A stretch of DNA of 14,505 bases from CAZQYB01 sp964582985 (GCA_964582985.1 CAZOUM010000064.1:1-14505), one strand, 5' to 3'; shown: positions 6,365 through 13,064, numbered from the stretch's first letter. Notes: generated by a model from the letters alone, not told the origin. A program made the numbers and translations.

Positions 6365-7390
6365 GTGAAGGAATACAGAAACCTATTTCACGCCTTAATT
6401 TTTATCGCCATCGTTTCAAGCTTATCCTTTGTATGTGATGCAGAAGCACAAAGTCCTCGGGATATTGCAAAAAAGGCATTTCCATCAGTTGTTATACTCG
6501 TAATGGACGATTCACACGGTCAACCGATTTCGTTAGGCAGCGGCTTTTTTGTTAAGAAAGATGTAGTGGCTACAAATCTACATGTAATTGAAGGTGCTGT
6601 TAGTGGTTATGCTAAGATTGTTGGAAAGAAACCTAAATATGATATTGCTGGGTTTGTCGCCGCTGACCCTAATAGTGATTTGGTTCTTTTAAAAGTTAAA
6701 GATGTCAATTCATCTGTGTTATCACTTGGTGACAGTAACGAAGTTGCAGTAGGTGATGAAGTTTATGCTATTGGTAATCCTCAGGGTTTAGAGGGCACGT
6801 TTTCAAAGGGAATCATTAGCGGTATCCGTAGGCTCGAACAAGATAGTCTATTGCAAATAACAGCCCCCATTTCACCTGGAAGCAGTGGTGGCCCCGTATT
6901 AGACATCAAGGGTAAAGTTATAGGCGTATCTGTTGCGACATTCGAGGGTGGTCAAAATCTTAATTTTGCAATTCCAATTTCTTATCTACGGTCGCTATTG
7001 TCTGATTTAAAGCCTGTTAAATCACTGACTGACAATAAACAGCTTGAGAAGGGCAAGTCCTTACTTCATTCCTCAGGCGTGAAGAGTATAGAGAGTGTTA
7101 TTGGCACACATTTCCTTTGGGAGTCAAGTGTTGATTTTTCCTTTTCACTTCGTAATAAGTTAAGACGACCGGTTACAAACGTCGTTTGCCTGGTTGTATT
7201 TTACGACATTAAGACGCGAGAGCCGGTTGATACAAAGGTTGTAAAATACGGGGGCATAATTCTACCCGGACTTGCCAAAAGGTTAGAGAATATTTTTGTT
7301 CCTTCAAGCGTTAGACGCTTTTGTAACGAAGAGTCCCCAGAAATCAGGATACTTGATTTTAGAATCGCTGAGGCAAAAGAACTGTTCTAA
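6365..7390 (+). CDS. Exported trypsin-like serine protease (HtrA-type) without PDZ
   Basis: The 341-residue product starts at GTG 6365, seven bases after GAAAGGA (6351-6357). Residues 1-28 form a signal peptide: a short basic start, a hydrophobic core (LIFIAIVSSLSFV) and an AEA/Q cleavage site. Cys24 does not fit a lipobox, so a soluble periplasmic or secreted protein is likely. The protease domain (about 32-215) has the triad H73 (ATNLHVIEGA), D105 (NSDLVLLKV) and S174 (PGSSGGPVLD), with GSGFFV, YAIGNPQGL and NFAIPISYL as in DegP/HtrA. No PDZ domain follows. Residues 235-341 are instead a predicted beta-rich domain (SVDFSFSLRNKLRRPVTNVV, then YDIKTREPVDTK) resembling FxLYD-like beta-sandwich folds. 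This organisation suggests cleavage of envelope proteins with a different substrate-recognition module (inference). Confidence 0.88.
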   Translation: MKEYRNLFHALIFIAIVSSLSFVCDAEAQSPRDIAKKAFPSVVILVMDDSHGQPISLGSGFFVKKDVVATNLHVIEGAVSGYAKIVGKKPKYDIAGFVAADPNSDLVLLKVKDVNSSVLSLGDSNEVAVGDEVYAIGNPQGLEGTFSKGIISGIRRLEQDSLLQITAPISPGSSGGPVLDIKGKVIGVSVATFEGGQNLNFAIPISYLRSLLSDLKPVKSLTDNKQLEKGKSLLHSSGVKSIESVIGTHFLWESSVDFSFSLRNKLRRPVTNVVCLVVFYDIKTREPVDTKVVKYGGIILPGLAKRLENIFVPSSVRRFCNEESPEIRILDFRIAEAKELF

Positions 7391-7391
7391 C

Positions 7392-7466
7392 ACAGCAAGC
7401 AAAACACCGGATGTTTTCACGCTCTTACTGCTCGGCCTCGGTGCGGTGATGGTGAGAAGGAAACGC
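7392..7466 (+). pseudogene. PEP-CTERM sorting-tail fossil 1
   Basis: One frame reads TPDVFTLLLLGLGAVMVRRKR (7404-7466), the usual layout of a PEP-CTERM tail: a Pro-acidic pair, a leucine-rich membrane stretch with Gly, and an Arg/Lys cluster. A functional tail would have PEP in place of TPD and a stop soon after the basic cluster; here the frame runs on with WFFSNKSF to a stop at 7524-7526. Upstream, this frame lies inside the protease gene in another frame, so no mature protein is attached. It looks like the orphaned 3' end of a deleted PEP-CTERM gene whose front was replaced by the protease. The protease stop lies only a few bases before it. Confidence 0.5.
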
Positions 7467-7524
7467 TGGTTTTTTTCAAATAAATCATTTGCCAATCTGA
7501 TTATGTTTTGTTACTGTAATCTAT

Positions 7525-7659
7525 AATGGAGCGGTGAGTACCGGTCCAAGTACCGGGTATAAAAGATCATTGTCCCGGGGCGTCAGGACAAACGCATATA
7601 TACAGCGTATATGATCCTGTTTTTCAGGAGCGCCTATCTTTATTGTGCCCCGCTCCATT
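7525..7659 (+). ncRNA. Candidate structured RNA element (~135 nt)
   Basis: The segment is closed by a perfect 10-bp stem, AATGGAGCGG (7525-7534) with CCGCTCCATT (7650-7659). Inside are CCGGT/ACCGG (7541-7545, 7552-7556); AAAGAT/ATCTTT (7562-7567, 7636-7641); GGCGT/GCGCC (7579-7583, 7630-7634); CAGGA/TCCTG (7584-7588, 7615-7619); and CATATA/TATATG (7595-7600, 7608-7613). The TCCTG arm can instead pair with a second CAGGA (7625-7629) over a five-U loop, so two mutually exclusive folds exist. The stems nest in order, which is unlikely for random sequence. It matches no riboswitch or RNA class I could recognise. No intact gene follows (only a PEP-CTERM fossil), so it may be a stand-alone RNA, a leftover leader, or a small inverted-repeat mobile element; the strand is chosen arbitrarily because the helices form on either strand. 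Confidence 0.45.
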
Positions 7660-7671
7660 TCTTATTCGCCA

Positions 7672-7766
7672 TCCGTCCCCGAAGCTGCACGCTATTGCTG
7701 CTCGGCTTGCCCCGCCCGTATTACGGGCGGGATGAAGGTGCGGCGGCGTTGAGAAGAAAGCGATAA
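7672..7766 (+). pseudogene. PEP-CTERM sorting-tail fossil 2, frameshifted and carrying a palindrome insertion
   Basis: Codons for VPEAA (7675-7689) are followed, after one missing base, by LLLLGL (7692-7709), then 27 bases of insert (7710-7736), then GAAALRRKR and a stop (7737-7766). Removing the insert and restoring the base gives a typical tail, PEAA-(T)LLLLGL-GAAALRRKR. The insert is nine codons long, so it keeps the frame; the single-base loss before it breaks the tail. Upstream there is no signal peptide or mature domain, only the structured element at 7525-7659. This is a 3' remnant of a PEP-CTERM surface protein gene. Confidence 0.6.
7711..7731. repeat. Perfect GC-rich palindrome (10-1-10) inserted in a coding fossil
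   Basis: CCCGCCCGTA (7711-7720) and TACGGGCGGG (7722-7731) are exact inverted arms around a single T. It lies inside a 27-bp in-frame insertion in the second PEP-CTERM fossil. It has the look of a small dispersed palindromic repeat that inserted with its flanks; only one copy is in this window. Confidence 0.65.
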
Positions 7767-8164
7767 TAGTTCATAGTTCGTAGCAACTCTTCTCTGCGGA
7801 ATCCGCGTAACTTGTGGAAAAAAACCTCGAAAAAAACGCTAAAAAACGCTAAAAACTTCTTTCTTTCTGCTCAAAACACGTTCACTTTTGCGAAAAAATG
7901 CGAAAAAATCACAAAAAATGCAAGGTTTTTCCTTACCCACCTTGCCTAATCCTTACAACCGGAATGCCCAATCCTTGTTTTTGGACCAAAAATCAACTTG
8001 TGTCCCTAAAAAACCAAAAAAAATTCCAATTTTTCGACAATTCCAGATAATTCCAGTTCTAAATCGGCTGCGCCTCGCTCGCAATGCCGGAAAGAATATC
8101 GAATATCGAACAAGGAATAAAGAACGCCGAAGTAAAAAAGGTCCAAGTGAATCAAACAAGCGTA
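7767..8164. other. Gene-free, A-tract-rich spacer downstream of accC
   Basis: No reading frame here has a ribosome binding site or recognisable product. A-tracts at 7831-7836, 7841-7846, 7851-7855 and again at 7893-7898, 7903-7908, 7913-7918 repeat at exactly 10 bp, and more tracts occur at 7818-7824 and 8009-8025. Phased A-tracts bend DNA, so this spacer is probably intrinsically curved. The 3' side near 8094-8120 holds GAATATC tandem copies. A convincing terminator for accC was not seen. Confidence 0.55.
8094..8120 (-). repeat. GAATATC tandem words (intergenic repeat)
   Basis: GAATATC occurs twice in tandem (8094-8100, 8101-8107), followed by GAAC and GGAATAAAG. On the - strand this reads as GATATTC words that translate to the repetitive FDIRYS-like peptides often found as false small ORFs in planctomycete-type genomes (recollection, not verified). 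Confidence 0.4.
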
Positions 8165-8220
8165 ATTCGGGAGACGAGCGACGAGACACGAGCGACGGGT
8201 CACGAGTCACGGGCGACGAA
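8165..8220 (-). repeat. Tandem heptamer repeat, 7-8 units, next to the accC stop codon
   Basis: Read on the - strand from one base after the accC stop: TTCGTCG, CCCGTGA, CTCGTGA, CCCGTCG, CTCGTGT, CTCGTCG, CTCGTCT, then a decayed CCCGAAT. Seven units fit YYCGTSN without a phase break over 49 bp. Orientation relative to the upstream gene is the same as at lysA. Confidence 0.8.
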
Positions 8221-8221
8221 T

Positions 8222-9559
8222 TTAGAAGTTTCTTTCGACAAAGCCGGTGTCGATTTTGCCTTTGACGAAAAGGTTGTGTTGGATAATGTCGAGGCAGGCG
8301 GGGATTGTTGTTTTGACCGGCTCTATGACAAATTCGCGCAAAGCTCGTTTCATCGTGGCAATGGCTTCGGTCCGCGTTCTTTGATAGACAATAAGCTTGC
8401 AAATCATCGAGTCATAACTTGTCGAGACCGTCCAGCCCTGATGGACGTGGGTATCAACTCTGACACCTGGGCCGCCGGGCGGGATATACTTGGTGATTTT
8501 GCCGGGGCAGGGGGCGAAATTGTTTTTGTGGTCCTCGGCATTGATTCTGCACTCGATGGCAACGCCCTTATGCTTGATACTTTTTTGGCGAATCTTGATA
8601 ATATGACCTGCAGCGATTTTCAACTGCCACTTGATTAGGTCATGGCCTGTAACCATTTCGGTAACCGGGTGCTCGACCTGGATTCGCGTGTTTACTTCAA
8701 TAAAGTAGAACTTTTTGTTCTTGTCCAAAAGAAATTCAACCGTCGCAGCGTTGACGTAGTTGGCCTCTTTTATAATCCTCAGGGCGGCTTTGCAAAGTTC
8801 TTCCCTGGTGTCTTCATCTAAGATTGGACAGGGTGATTCCTCAATCATCTTCTGATGTCTTCGCTGAACGGAGCAGTCCCTTTCATAAAAGTGCAGTGCG
8901 TTGCCTTCTTTGTCGGCCATCACCTGTACTTCAACGTGGCGTGGCTCAACTATAAACTTTTCCAGATAAACGCTTCCATCTCCGAAAGCAGCTTTGGCTT
9001 CGGCCTGTGCTGCGCCGAAAGCCGAACGAAGGCTGATGTCGTTGTGCACAACCCGCATACCGCGACCGCCGCCGCCCGCGGCGGCTTTTATCATCACGGG
9101 GTAACGCATTTTGTTCGCAAGTTTCAACGCTTCAGAGTCGTTTTGGATTGTACCTTCAGAGCCGGGGACCACCTTCACCCGCACTTCGCGTGCGAGTTTG
9201 CGGGCCCTGACCTTGTCACCGAGCAATCGCATTGCTTCGACAGGCGGGCCGATGAATGTTATTCCGCAGTCTCGGCATATTTGTGCAAACTCTACGTTCT
9301 CCGCTAAGAAGCCATAACCGGGGTGAATAGCTTCTACGTCAGCAATTTCGGCGGCGCTGATTATGCGGGGAATGTTGAGATAACTCTCAGCAGGGTCCGC
9401 TGGGCCGATACAGACGGCTTCATCAGCGAGCTTCAAGTACGGGGCGTCTCTATCAGCCTCGGAATAAACTGCTACCGCCTCAATACCAAGCTCGTGACAA
9501 GCACGGATAATACGCAGCGCTATTTCACCGCGGTTTGCTATTAGAATCCTTGAAAACAT
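8222..9559 (-). CDS. accC: Biotin carboxylase subunit of acetyl-CoA carboxylase
   Basis: The 445-residue product starts at ATG 9559 (MFSRILIANRGEIALRII), the family's usual beginning; an in-frame extension to 9607 would only translate the intergenic heptamer repeat. It carboxylates the biotin of AccB using ATP and bicarbonate, the first half of malonyl-CoA formation for fatty acid synthesis, in the cytosol. Visible are the N-terminal ANRGEIA motif, HPGYGFLAEN, the ATP-grasp glycine loop IKAAAGGGGRGMRVV, the YERDCSVQRRHQKMIEE strand, RIQVEHPVTEM with the catalytic Glu/Arg region, and ECRINAED near the C-terminal domain. Length matches bacterial AccC (about 450). It lacks BCCP or carboxyltransferase domains, so it is the stand-alone type. 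It follows accB by 66 bp; no clear Shine-Dalgarno is visible, as the repeat occupies that place. Confidence 0.96.
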   Translation of the reverse strand: MFSRILIANRGEIALRIIRACHELGIEAVAVYSEADRDAPYLKLADEAVCIGPADPAESYLNIPRIISAAEIADVEAIHPGYGFLAENVEFAQICRDCGITFIGPPVEAMRLLGDKVRARKLAREVRVKVVPGSEGTIQNDSEALKLANKMRYPVMIKAAAGGGGRGMRVVHNDISLRSAFGAAQAEAKAAFGDGSVYLEKFIVEPRHVEVQVMADKEGNALHFYERDCSVQRRHQKMIEESPCPILDEDTREELCKAALRIIKEANYVNAATVEFLLDKNKKFYFIEVNTRIQVEHPVTEMVTGHDLIKWQLKIAAGHIIKIRQKSIKHKGVAIECRINAEDHKNNFAPCPGKITKYIPPGGPGVRVDTHVHQGWTVSTSYDSMICKLIVYQRTRTEAIATMKRALREFVIEPVKTTIPACLDIIQHNLFVKGKIDTGFVERNF

Positions 9560-9562
9560 ATT

Positions 9563-9618
9563 CTCGTATCTCGTTTCCCGTGACTCGCGACTGGGAGCAC
9601 GAATCACGATTCACTGTT
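9563..9618. repeat. Bidirectional heptamer repeat in the accB-accC gap
   Basis: On the + strand, CTCGTAT, CTCGTTT, CCCGTGA, CTCGCGA run in one orientation, then CTGGGAG as a hinge, then CACGAAT, CACGATT, CACTGTT in the inverted orientation, all phased by seven. It fills nearly the whole spacer between the accB stop (9626) and the accC start (9559) and includes the accC ribosome-binding region. Confidence 0.65.
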
Positions 9619-9625
9619 CATACTT

Positions 9626-10123
9626 CTAATCCGGTTTGACCTTGAAAAGCACCTGGCCATATTCAACAGCCTGGCCGTTTTCCACAAGTATCTCGGCAAT
9701 CGTCCCGCCGGTTTCGGCTTTTATCTCGTTCATTACTTTCATTGCCTCGATTATGCAAACAACCGTCTGCGGCTCAACCTGTGAGCCGACTTCAACACAG
9801 GGGTCGGAATCCGGACTCGGTGCTGCGTAGAAGGTCCCAACGAGGGGTGATTTTATCTCTACCAAATTCTCTTCGGCGTGGAGCTGTGAAACCGCAGGCT
9901 CTGCTTCGGTCGTGGGAGCTTGTGACGCATTGGGGCCGGCAGGCACAGCCATCGTGTTCTGAGCAGCGGTCGGCACAGAAGTCCCTGTCGGCGGTGCCTG
10001 GGAACGCTTCAAAAAGATTTTGTCATCGCCGTGCTTTATTTCGACCTCGACGAGGTCGTTTTTTTTCATTATCTCAATTAGTTCTTTTATTTTCTTCAAA
10101 TCGCTTTTTTTCTTCTCTGCCAT
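9626..10123 (-). CDS. accB: Biotin carboxyl carrier protein of acetyl-CoA carboxylase
   Basis: The 165-residue product starts at ATG 10123 with an AAAGGAA Shine-Dalgarno. Residues 1-40 form the N-terminal helix-plus-strand segment common to AccB (KIKELIEIMKKNDLVEVEIK, then IFLKR). Residues 42-85 are a flexible Pro/Ala/Thr linker. The biotinyl/lipoyl domain (about 88-165) has VGTFYAAPSPDSDP, including the thumb region of AccB-type carriers, and EAMKVMNE with the biotin-accepting K129. It carries CO2 from AccC to the carboxyltransferase. The accA and accD subunits are not in this window. It is the first gene of the accB-accC pair and has a plausible promoter at 10178-10205. Confidence 0.96.
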   Translation of the reverse strand: MAEKKKSDLKKIKELIEIMKKNDLVEVEIKHGDDKIFLKRSQAPPTGTSVPTAAQNTMAVPAGPNASQAPTTEAEPAVSQLHAEENLVEIKSPLVGTFYAAPSPDSDPCVEVGSQVEPQTVVCIIEAMKVMNEIKAETGGTIAEILVENGQAVEYGQVLFKVKPD

Positions 10124-10177
10124 TACCGGTTCCTTTCTCTACAAAAGCTGTCCCTGATTGAATCAGAAGTCACAATT

Positions 10178-10205
10178 AGTATAGGCGCAAGAGCTGTTAT
10201 TGCAA
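10178..10205 (-). promoter_or_regulatory. Likely promoter of accB-accC
   Basis: On the - strand TTGCAA (10205-10200) and TATACT (10183-10178) are spaced by 16 bp; the -10 matches 5 of 6. The start would be near 10171, giving a leader of about 48 nt before the accB ATG. Confidence 0.4.
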
Positions 10206-10389
10206 ATAATTTCTGGCCTGTTATGTGTTCAAGAATTCTCCCTTTTCACCAACAAATCGGGTAAGCCCAGATGGTGATTCAAGGAGAAAAACGCAGGCTT
10301 TTTGCGTGTTTCTGTGGGTCTAAGAATTCAAAATCGCAAAAAATTCATATTTTTCGACAAACTTTTTGGCCGTAGAATACACTTGTAGT

Positions 10390-10683
10390 ATGAAAGCTGA
10401 TTCAGCGAAGAATACTGTTGAAGTCGGTAGCCGACACGTGGATGTTAGAACAGAATCGAAAATAGTAGAAGCGGCCTGTAACGGTGACATTGACAGCTTC
10501 GGCAGGCTCTATGAACGTTACTACGCTGCAATGGTATGGGTGGCCTATTCGATACTCGCGGAGCAGGACCTGGCCGAAGATGCTGCGCAGGAAGCGTTCA
10601 CCCTGGCGTGTCACGAATTGGGTCGTCTGAAGCGACCGGAGAAGTTCGCCGGTTGGCTGGCAGCGATTTTTACTCTGATATAA
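10390..10683 (+). pseudogene. ECF sigma factor fragment, region 2 only
   Basis: ATG 10390 gives 97 residues; a TTG at 10366 would add eight. Neither has a Shine-Dalgarno. Residues about 22-90 match sigma70 region 2: AACNGDIDSFGRLYERYY, then the -10 recognition helix region DLAEDAAQEAFTLACHELGRLKRPEKFAGWL, the typical ECF signature ending at the point where intact proteins continue into the linker and region 4. Here six further residues lead to a stop followed at once by a terminator hairpin. Without region 4 there is no -35 recognition, so it cannot be a normal ECF sigma factor. Either it is a 3'-truncated gene (favoured) or a deliberate short form that binds core polymerase. It is convergent with the SpoIIE-type phosphatase. 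Confidence 0.7.
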
Positions 10684-10710
10684 GGCCCGGTATTGAGTAC
10701 GGCCTTTTTT
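10684..10710 (+). terminator. Rho-independent terminator after the sigma fragment
   Basis: GGCC (10684-10687) pairs with GGCC (10701-10704), and GTA (10690-10692) with TAC (10698-10700), around a five-base loop; a two-base bulge lies between the helices. Six T follow (10705-10710). It starts on the base after the TAA stop of the truncated sigma gene. Confidence 0.6.
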
Positions 10711-10726
10711 GTGTGTTTAGCATACC

Positions 10727-12001
10727 TTAAAGTATTTCGAGGCCGACTGCAGTGATGTCATCAACTTCGGATGGGTCGATTTTCTTATTTTGTGCAATTG
10801 TTTTGAGTTTGTCGAACATCTCGACTATGGGCAAATTCCTCATGCTGCAGAATTCTTCATTGAATCGAAAGCCAGTTGCCTCGTCGACACCACCGACAAA
10901 GGGCTCTGCTCCGTCGGAGTATAAGAGGAGTTTGTCGCCTCGCTGAAGCTGGACGGTCTGCTGGACGTACTCGGATTGTTCAAAAACGCCGAGCAGCGAG
11001 CCCCGTATTTCCAACTGTCGCGGCTCTTCCCGCGGCCTGGCAAGAACCGGATATGGGTGTCCTGCACGGGCGAAGGTCAGCTGTAGCGTCTTGACATTTA
11101 ACAGGCAGTAGCAGCAGGTAGCAAACTGATAGCCTGAGAGTTTTTGTACGGCCATCCGCATATTGAGATTTTTCATAACTTCGACCGGCGAGAATATGCG
11201 GTAATTACTTTGAATGGTCTCTCGCATAACCAAAGCCTGTTTTACAAAAATGGTCAAAAGTGCGGCGGGTATTCCGTGACCGACCACATCAGCCACATAG
11301 AATCCGATATGCTGCTCGTCTATCCGGACGATATTGTAAATGTCGCCTGAGACCCACTCGGCCGGCAGAAAGAGTGTGGCCCATCGCACTTCATCGGTAT
11401 TGGGTAGTTGAGTGGGCAGAAAATCCTGTTGAACAAGACCAGCGAGCCGGAGTTGCTCCGCCAGGTTCTCGACCAGAGCGCCGGTCATACCAAGCTGCTG
11501 CGCGAGTCTATTCTTGGCGATTCTTTGCGCTTGCTTTGGTGGGCCGGCTGGTTTTACGGAAAGACCGGAACTTTTCTTGCGGTATGCGAGATTGACGCTG
11601 ATTCTGGTCCACAGCTCGTCTACAAAAACTGACTCCATCGTGCCAGCCATCGAGAAGCTGCTTTTTGCCGGCGATAAAGAAAAACTCTTAACGGGCAATT
11701 CCGTGCGGTCAGTGAGCAAGATCACGCCGACATTTTCCAGTTCCAGCGATTCTATTATTCGGGCTAATTTCTGCTGCTGTAACGTGTCCAGGTCTTGTGC
11801 ATCGATTATTACAGTCCCGACCAAATCGAGTCGGTCGCGTATCTGTGGAAATTTGTCTATCGGAAGTATTGAGCAAGAAAGCTTCTTCTGTTTCAAGAGG
11901 CGCTTTATTTCGTAGGGCATCTGTCCCTGATTTGTCAGGTATAGAACATCTGTGAAGTTTTTTGGCAGCTCAACAGCGGTTAGTAGTTCAGCTTCTTCCA
12001 T
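10727..12001 (-). CDS. SpoIIE/RsbU-type PP2C phosphatase with N-terminal receiver-like domain
   Basis: I chose ATG 12001 (424 residues); a TTG two codons upstream is the only alternative. Residues 1-130 look like a divergent CheY-like receiver: a beta3 end TVIIDAQD with an aspartate that could be the phosphoryl site, and a beta4 GVILLTD, but the flanks are degenerate. A helical linker of about 60 residues leads to QQDFLPTQLP, the entry motif of RsbU/SpoIIE phosphatases. Metal residues of the PP2C fold are present: D220 (SGDIY), D238 (VADVVGHGIPAAL), D363 (LLLYSDGAEP) and D414/D415 (VDDITAV), with ARAGHPYPVL between. It likely dephosphorylates an anti-sigma-factor antagonist (STAS protein) in a partner-switching cascade; no STAS or anti-sigma kinase gene lies in the window. 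Domains that sense the input would act through the receiver-like module. Confidence 0.92.
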   Translation of the reverse strand: MEEAELLTAVELPKNFTDVLYLTNQGQMPYEIKRLLKQKKLSCSILPIDKFPQIRDRLDLVGTVIIDAQDLDTLQQQKLARIIESLELENVGVILLTDRTELPVKSFSLSPAKSSFSMAGTMESVFVDELWTRISVNLAYRKKSSGLSVKPAGPPKQAQRIAKNRLAQQLGMTGALVENLAEQLRLAGLVQQDFLPTQLPNTDEVRWATLFLPAEWVSGDIYNIVRIDEQHIGFYVADVVGHGIPAALLTIFVKQALVMRETIQSNYRIFSPVEVMKNLNMRMAVQKLSGYQFATCCYCLLNVKTLQLTFARAGHPYPVLARPREEPRQLEIRGSLLGVFEQSEYVQQTVQLQRGDKLLLYSDGAEPFVGGVDEATGFRFNEEFCSMRNLPIVEMFDKLKTIAQNKKIDPSEVDDITAVGLEIL

Positions 12002-12241
12002 TTTCAATTGCCCGTTGCAGGGGGACCTATTTTACAATAAATTGCAAATTGAAAACCCAGTTACGTTATAGGACTTCCAATCAACGTCTGTTTTCCAATA
12101 ACAGATAAGAATAACTTCGGCTTATGAGAGGAGGTACTTTGCGTTTTTTTGCTTTTTTCTACTTTTAGACCTGTGGTGACAATCTCTGTGCTGTCTACAA
12201 GCAGGAATGTTTGTTGATATTCGCTTGGGTCAAAGCTGCAC

Positions 12242-12964
12242 TTAGCCGGCAAAGATTGCTGAGCCGATGCGGAGGATGGTAGCCCCCTCTTCGATGGCTA
12301 CTTCGTAGTCGGAGCTCATACCTATGCTCAGCTCAGTAAACTGCGGGCCGACTATCTTCTCACCGCGCATCTCGATAAACAACTCTCTTGCCCGCGCAAA
12401 ACAGGCTCGAACTACGTTCTTATTGCGTGTCAGGGGCGCCATTGTCATCAAGCCTATCAGTCTCAAGTTAGGTAAAGTCTCTATCTGCTCAGCCAGGTGT
12501 GTTGCCGCTCCCACTGGAACACCATATTTCTGCGGCTCGTTTGATGTATTTGTCTGCAGGAGGACCTTCGGGTGCAAGTTCAGTTTGGCTGCTGAAGTAT
12601 CTATCTCTTCTGCCAGGCGAAGTGTGTCGACCGAATGTATAAGAGATGTGATAGGCAGCACATAGCGGACCTTGTTGCGCTGGAGGTGGCCAATCATATG
12701 CCAATTAACTTTTTCCGGCAAAGCTGAATCACGGTTGCCCTCTTTCAAGAATTCAGCTATTTGGGCGGAAACTTTCCTTAACTGCTGGACGCGGTTTTCA
12801 CCAAGGTCTGTTAAGCCCAGTTGAATGACTTCTTTTATGCCTTCGATGGCGGCGGATTTGGTTACGACTACAAGTTTTATCTCGCTGGGATTTCTGCCGA
12901 CACGGGCACAAGTGGAATTGATGGTGTCTTTTACACGTTTTATTCTGTCAGAAATTTTTGACAT
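12242..12964 (-). CDS. yggS: YggS/PROSC-type pyridoxal phosphate homeostasis protein
   Basis: The 240-residue product is a single-domain fold-type III PLP-binding protein. ATG 12964 fits the family N-terminus. The PLP lysine is K36 in KLVVVTKSAAI. Also seen are DLGENRVQQL, WHMIGHLQRNKVRYVL, LLQTNTSNEPQKYGV, GLMTMAPL and the C-terminal LSIGMSSDYEVAIEEGATILRIGSAIFA, in the family order. It keeps free PLP levels balanced in the cytosol; no catalytic activity is established for the family. Length is normal (about 230-245). The start has no clear Shine-Dalgarno. It precedes the phosphatase by 240 bp and follows topoisomerase VI A by 100 bp, all on the - strand; co-transcription is possible but not shown. 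Confidence 0.95.
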   Translation of the reverse strand: MSKISDRIKRVKDTINSTCARVGRNPSEIKLVVVTKSAAIEGIKEVIQLGLTDLGENRVQQLRKVSAQIAEFLKEGNRDSALPEKVNWHMIGHLQRNKVRYVLPITSLIHSVDTLRLAEEIDTSAAKLNLHPKVLLQTNTSNEPQKYGVPVGAATHLAEQIETLPNLRLIGLMTMAPLTRNKNVVRACFARARELFIEMRGEKIVGPQFTELSIGMSSDYEVAIEEGATILRIGSAIFAG

Positions 12965-13064
12965 AAAAAATGGTTAAGGGTCAAAAGTCAACAAATTTAC
13001 CCGCCCAAAACAAAACCATGGTCAAGATACCAGCCTGCTGCTTACTTTGCCAGTGTAAAAAAGA

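Noticed and set aside
7888..8638. Small frames on both strands around 7888-8638
   Set aside because: They translate A-tracts, GAATATC words and heptamer repeats or lie antisense to accC; none has a ribosome binding site.
12061..12252. 63-residue - strand frame directly after yggS
   Set aside because: It begins at a TTG inside the yggS 3' end, has no ribosome binding site and no recognisable motif; left as spacer between yggS and the phosphatase gene.
13021..13064. Intrinsic terminator after topoisomerase VI A
   Set aside because: The short spacer after the stop shows no clear stem followed by a T-run on the - strand.
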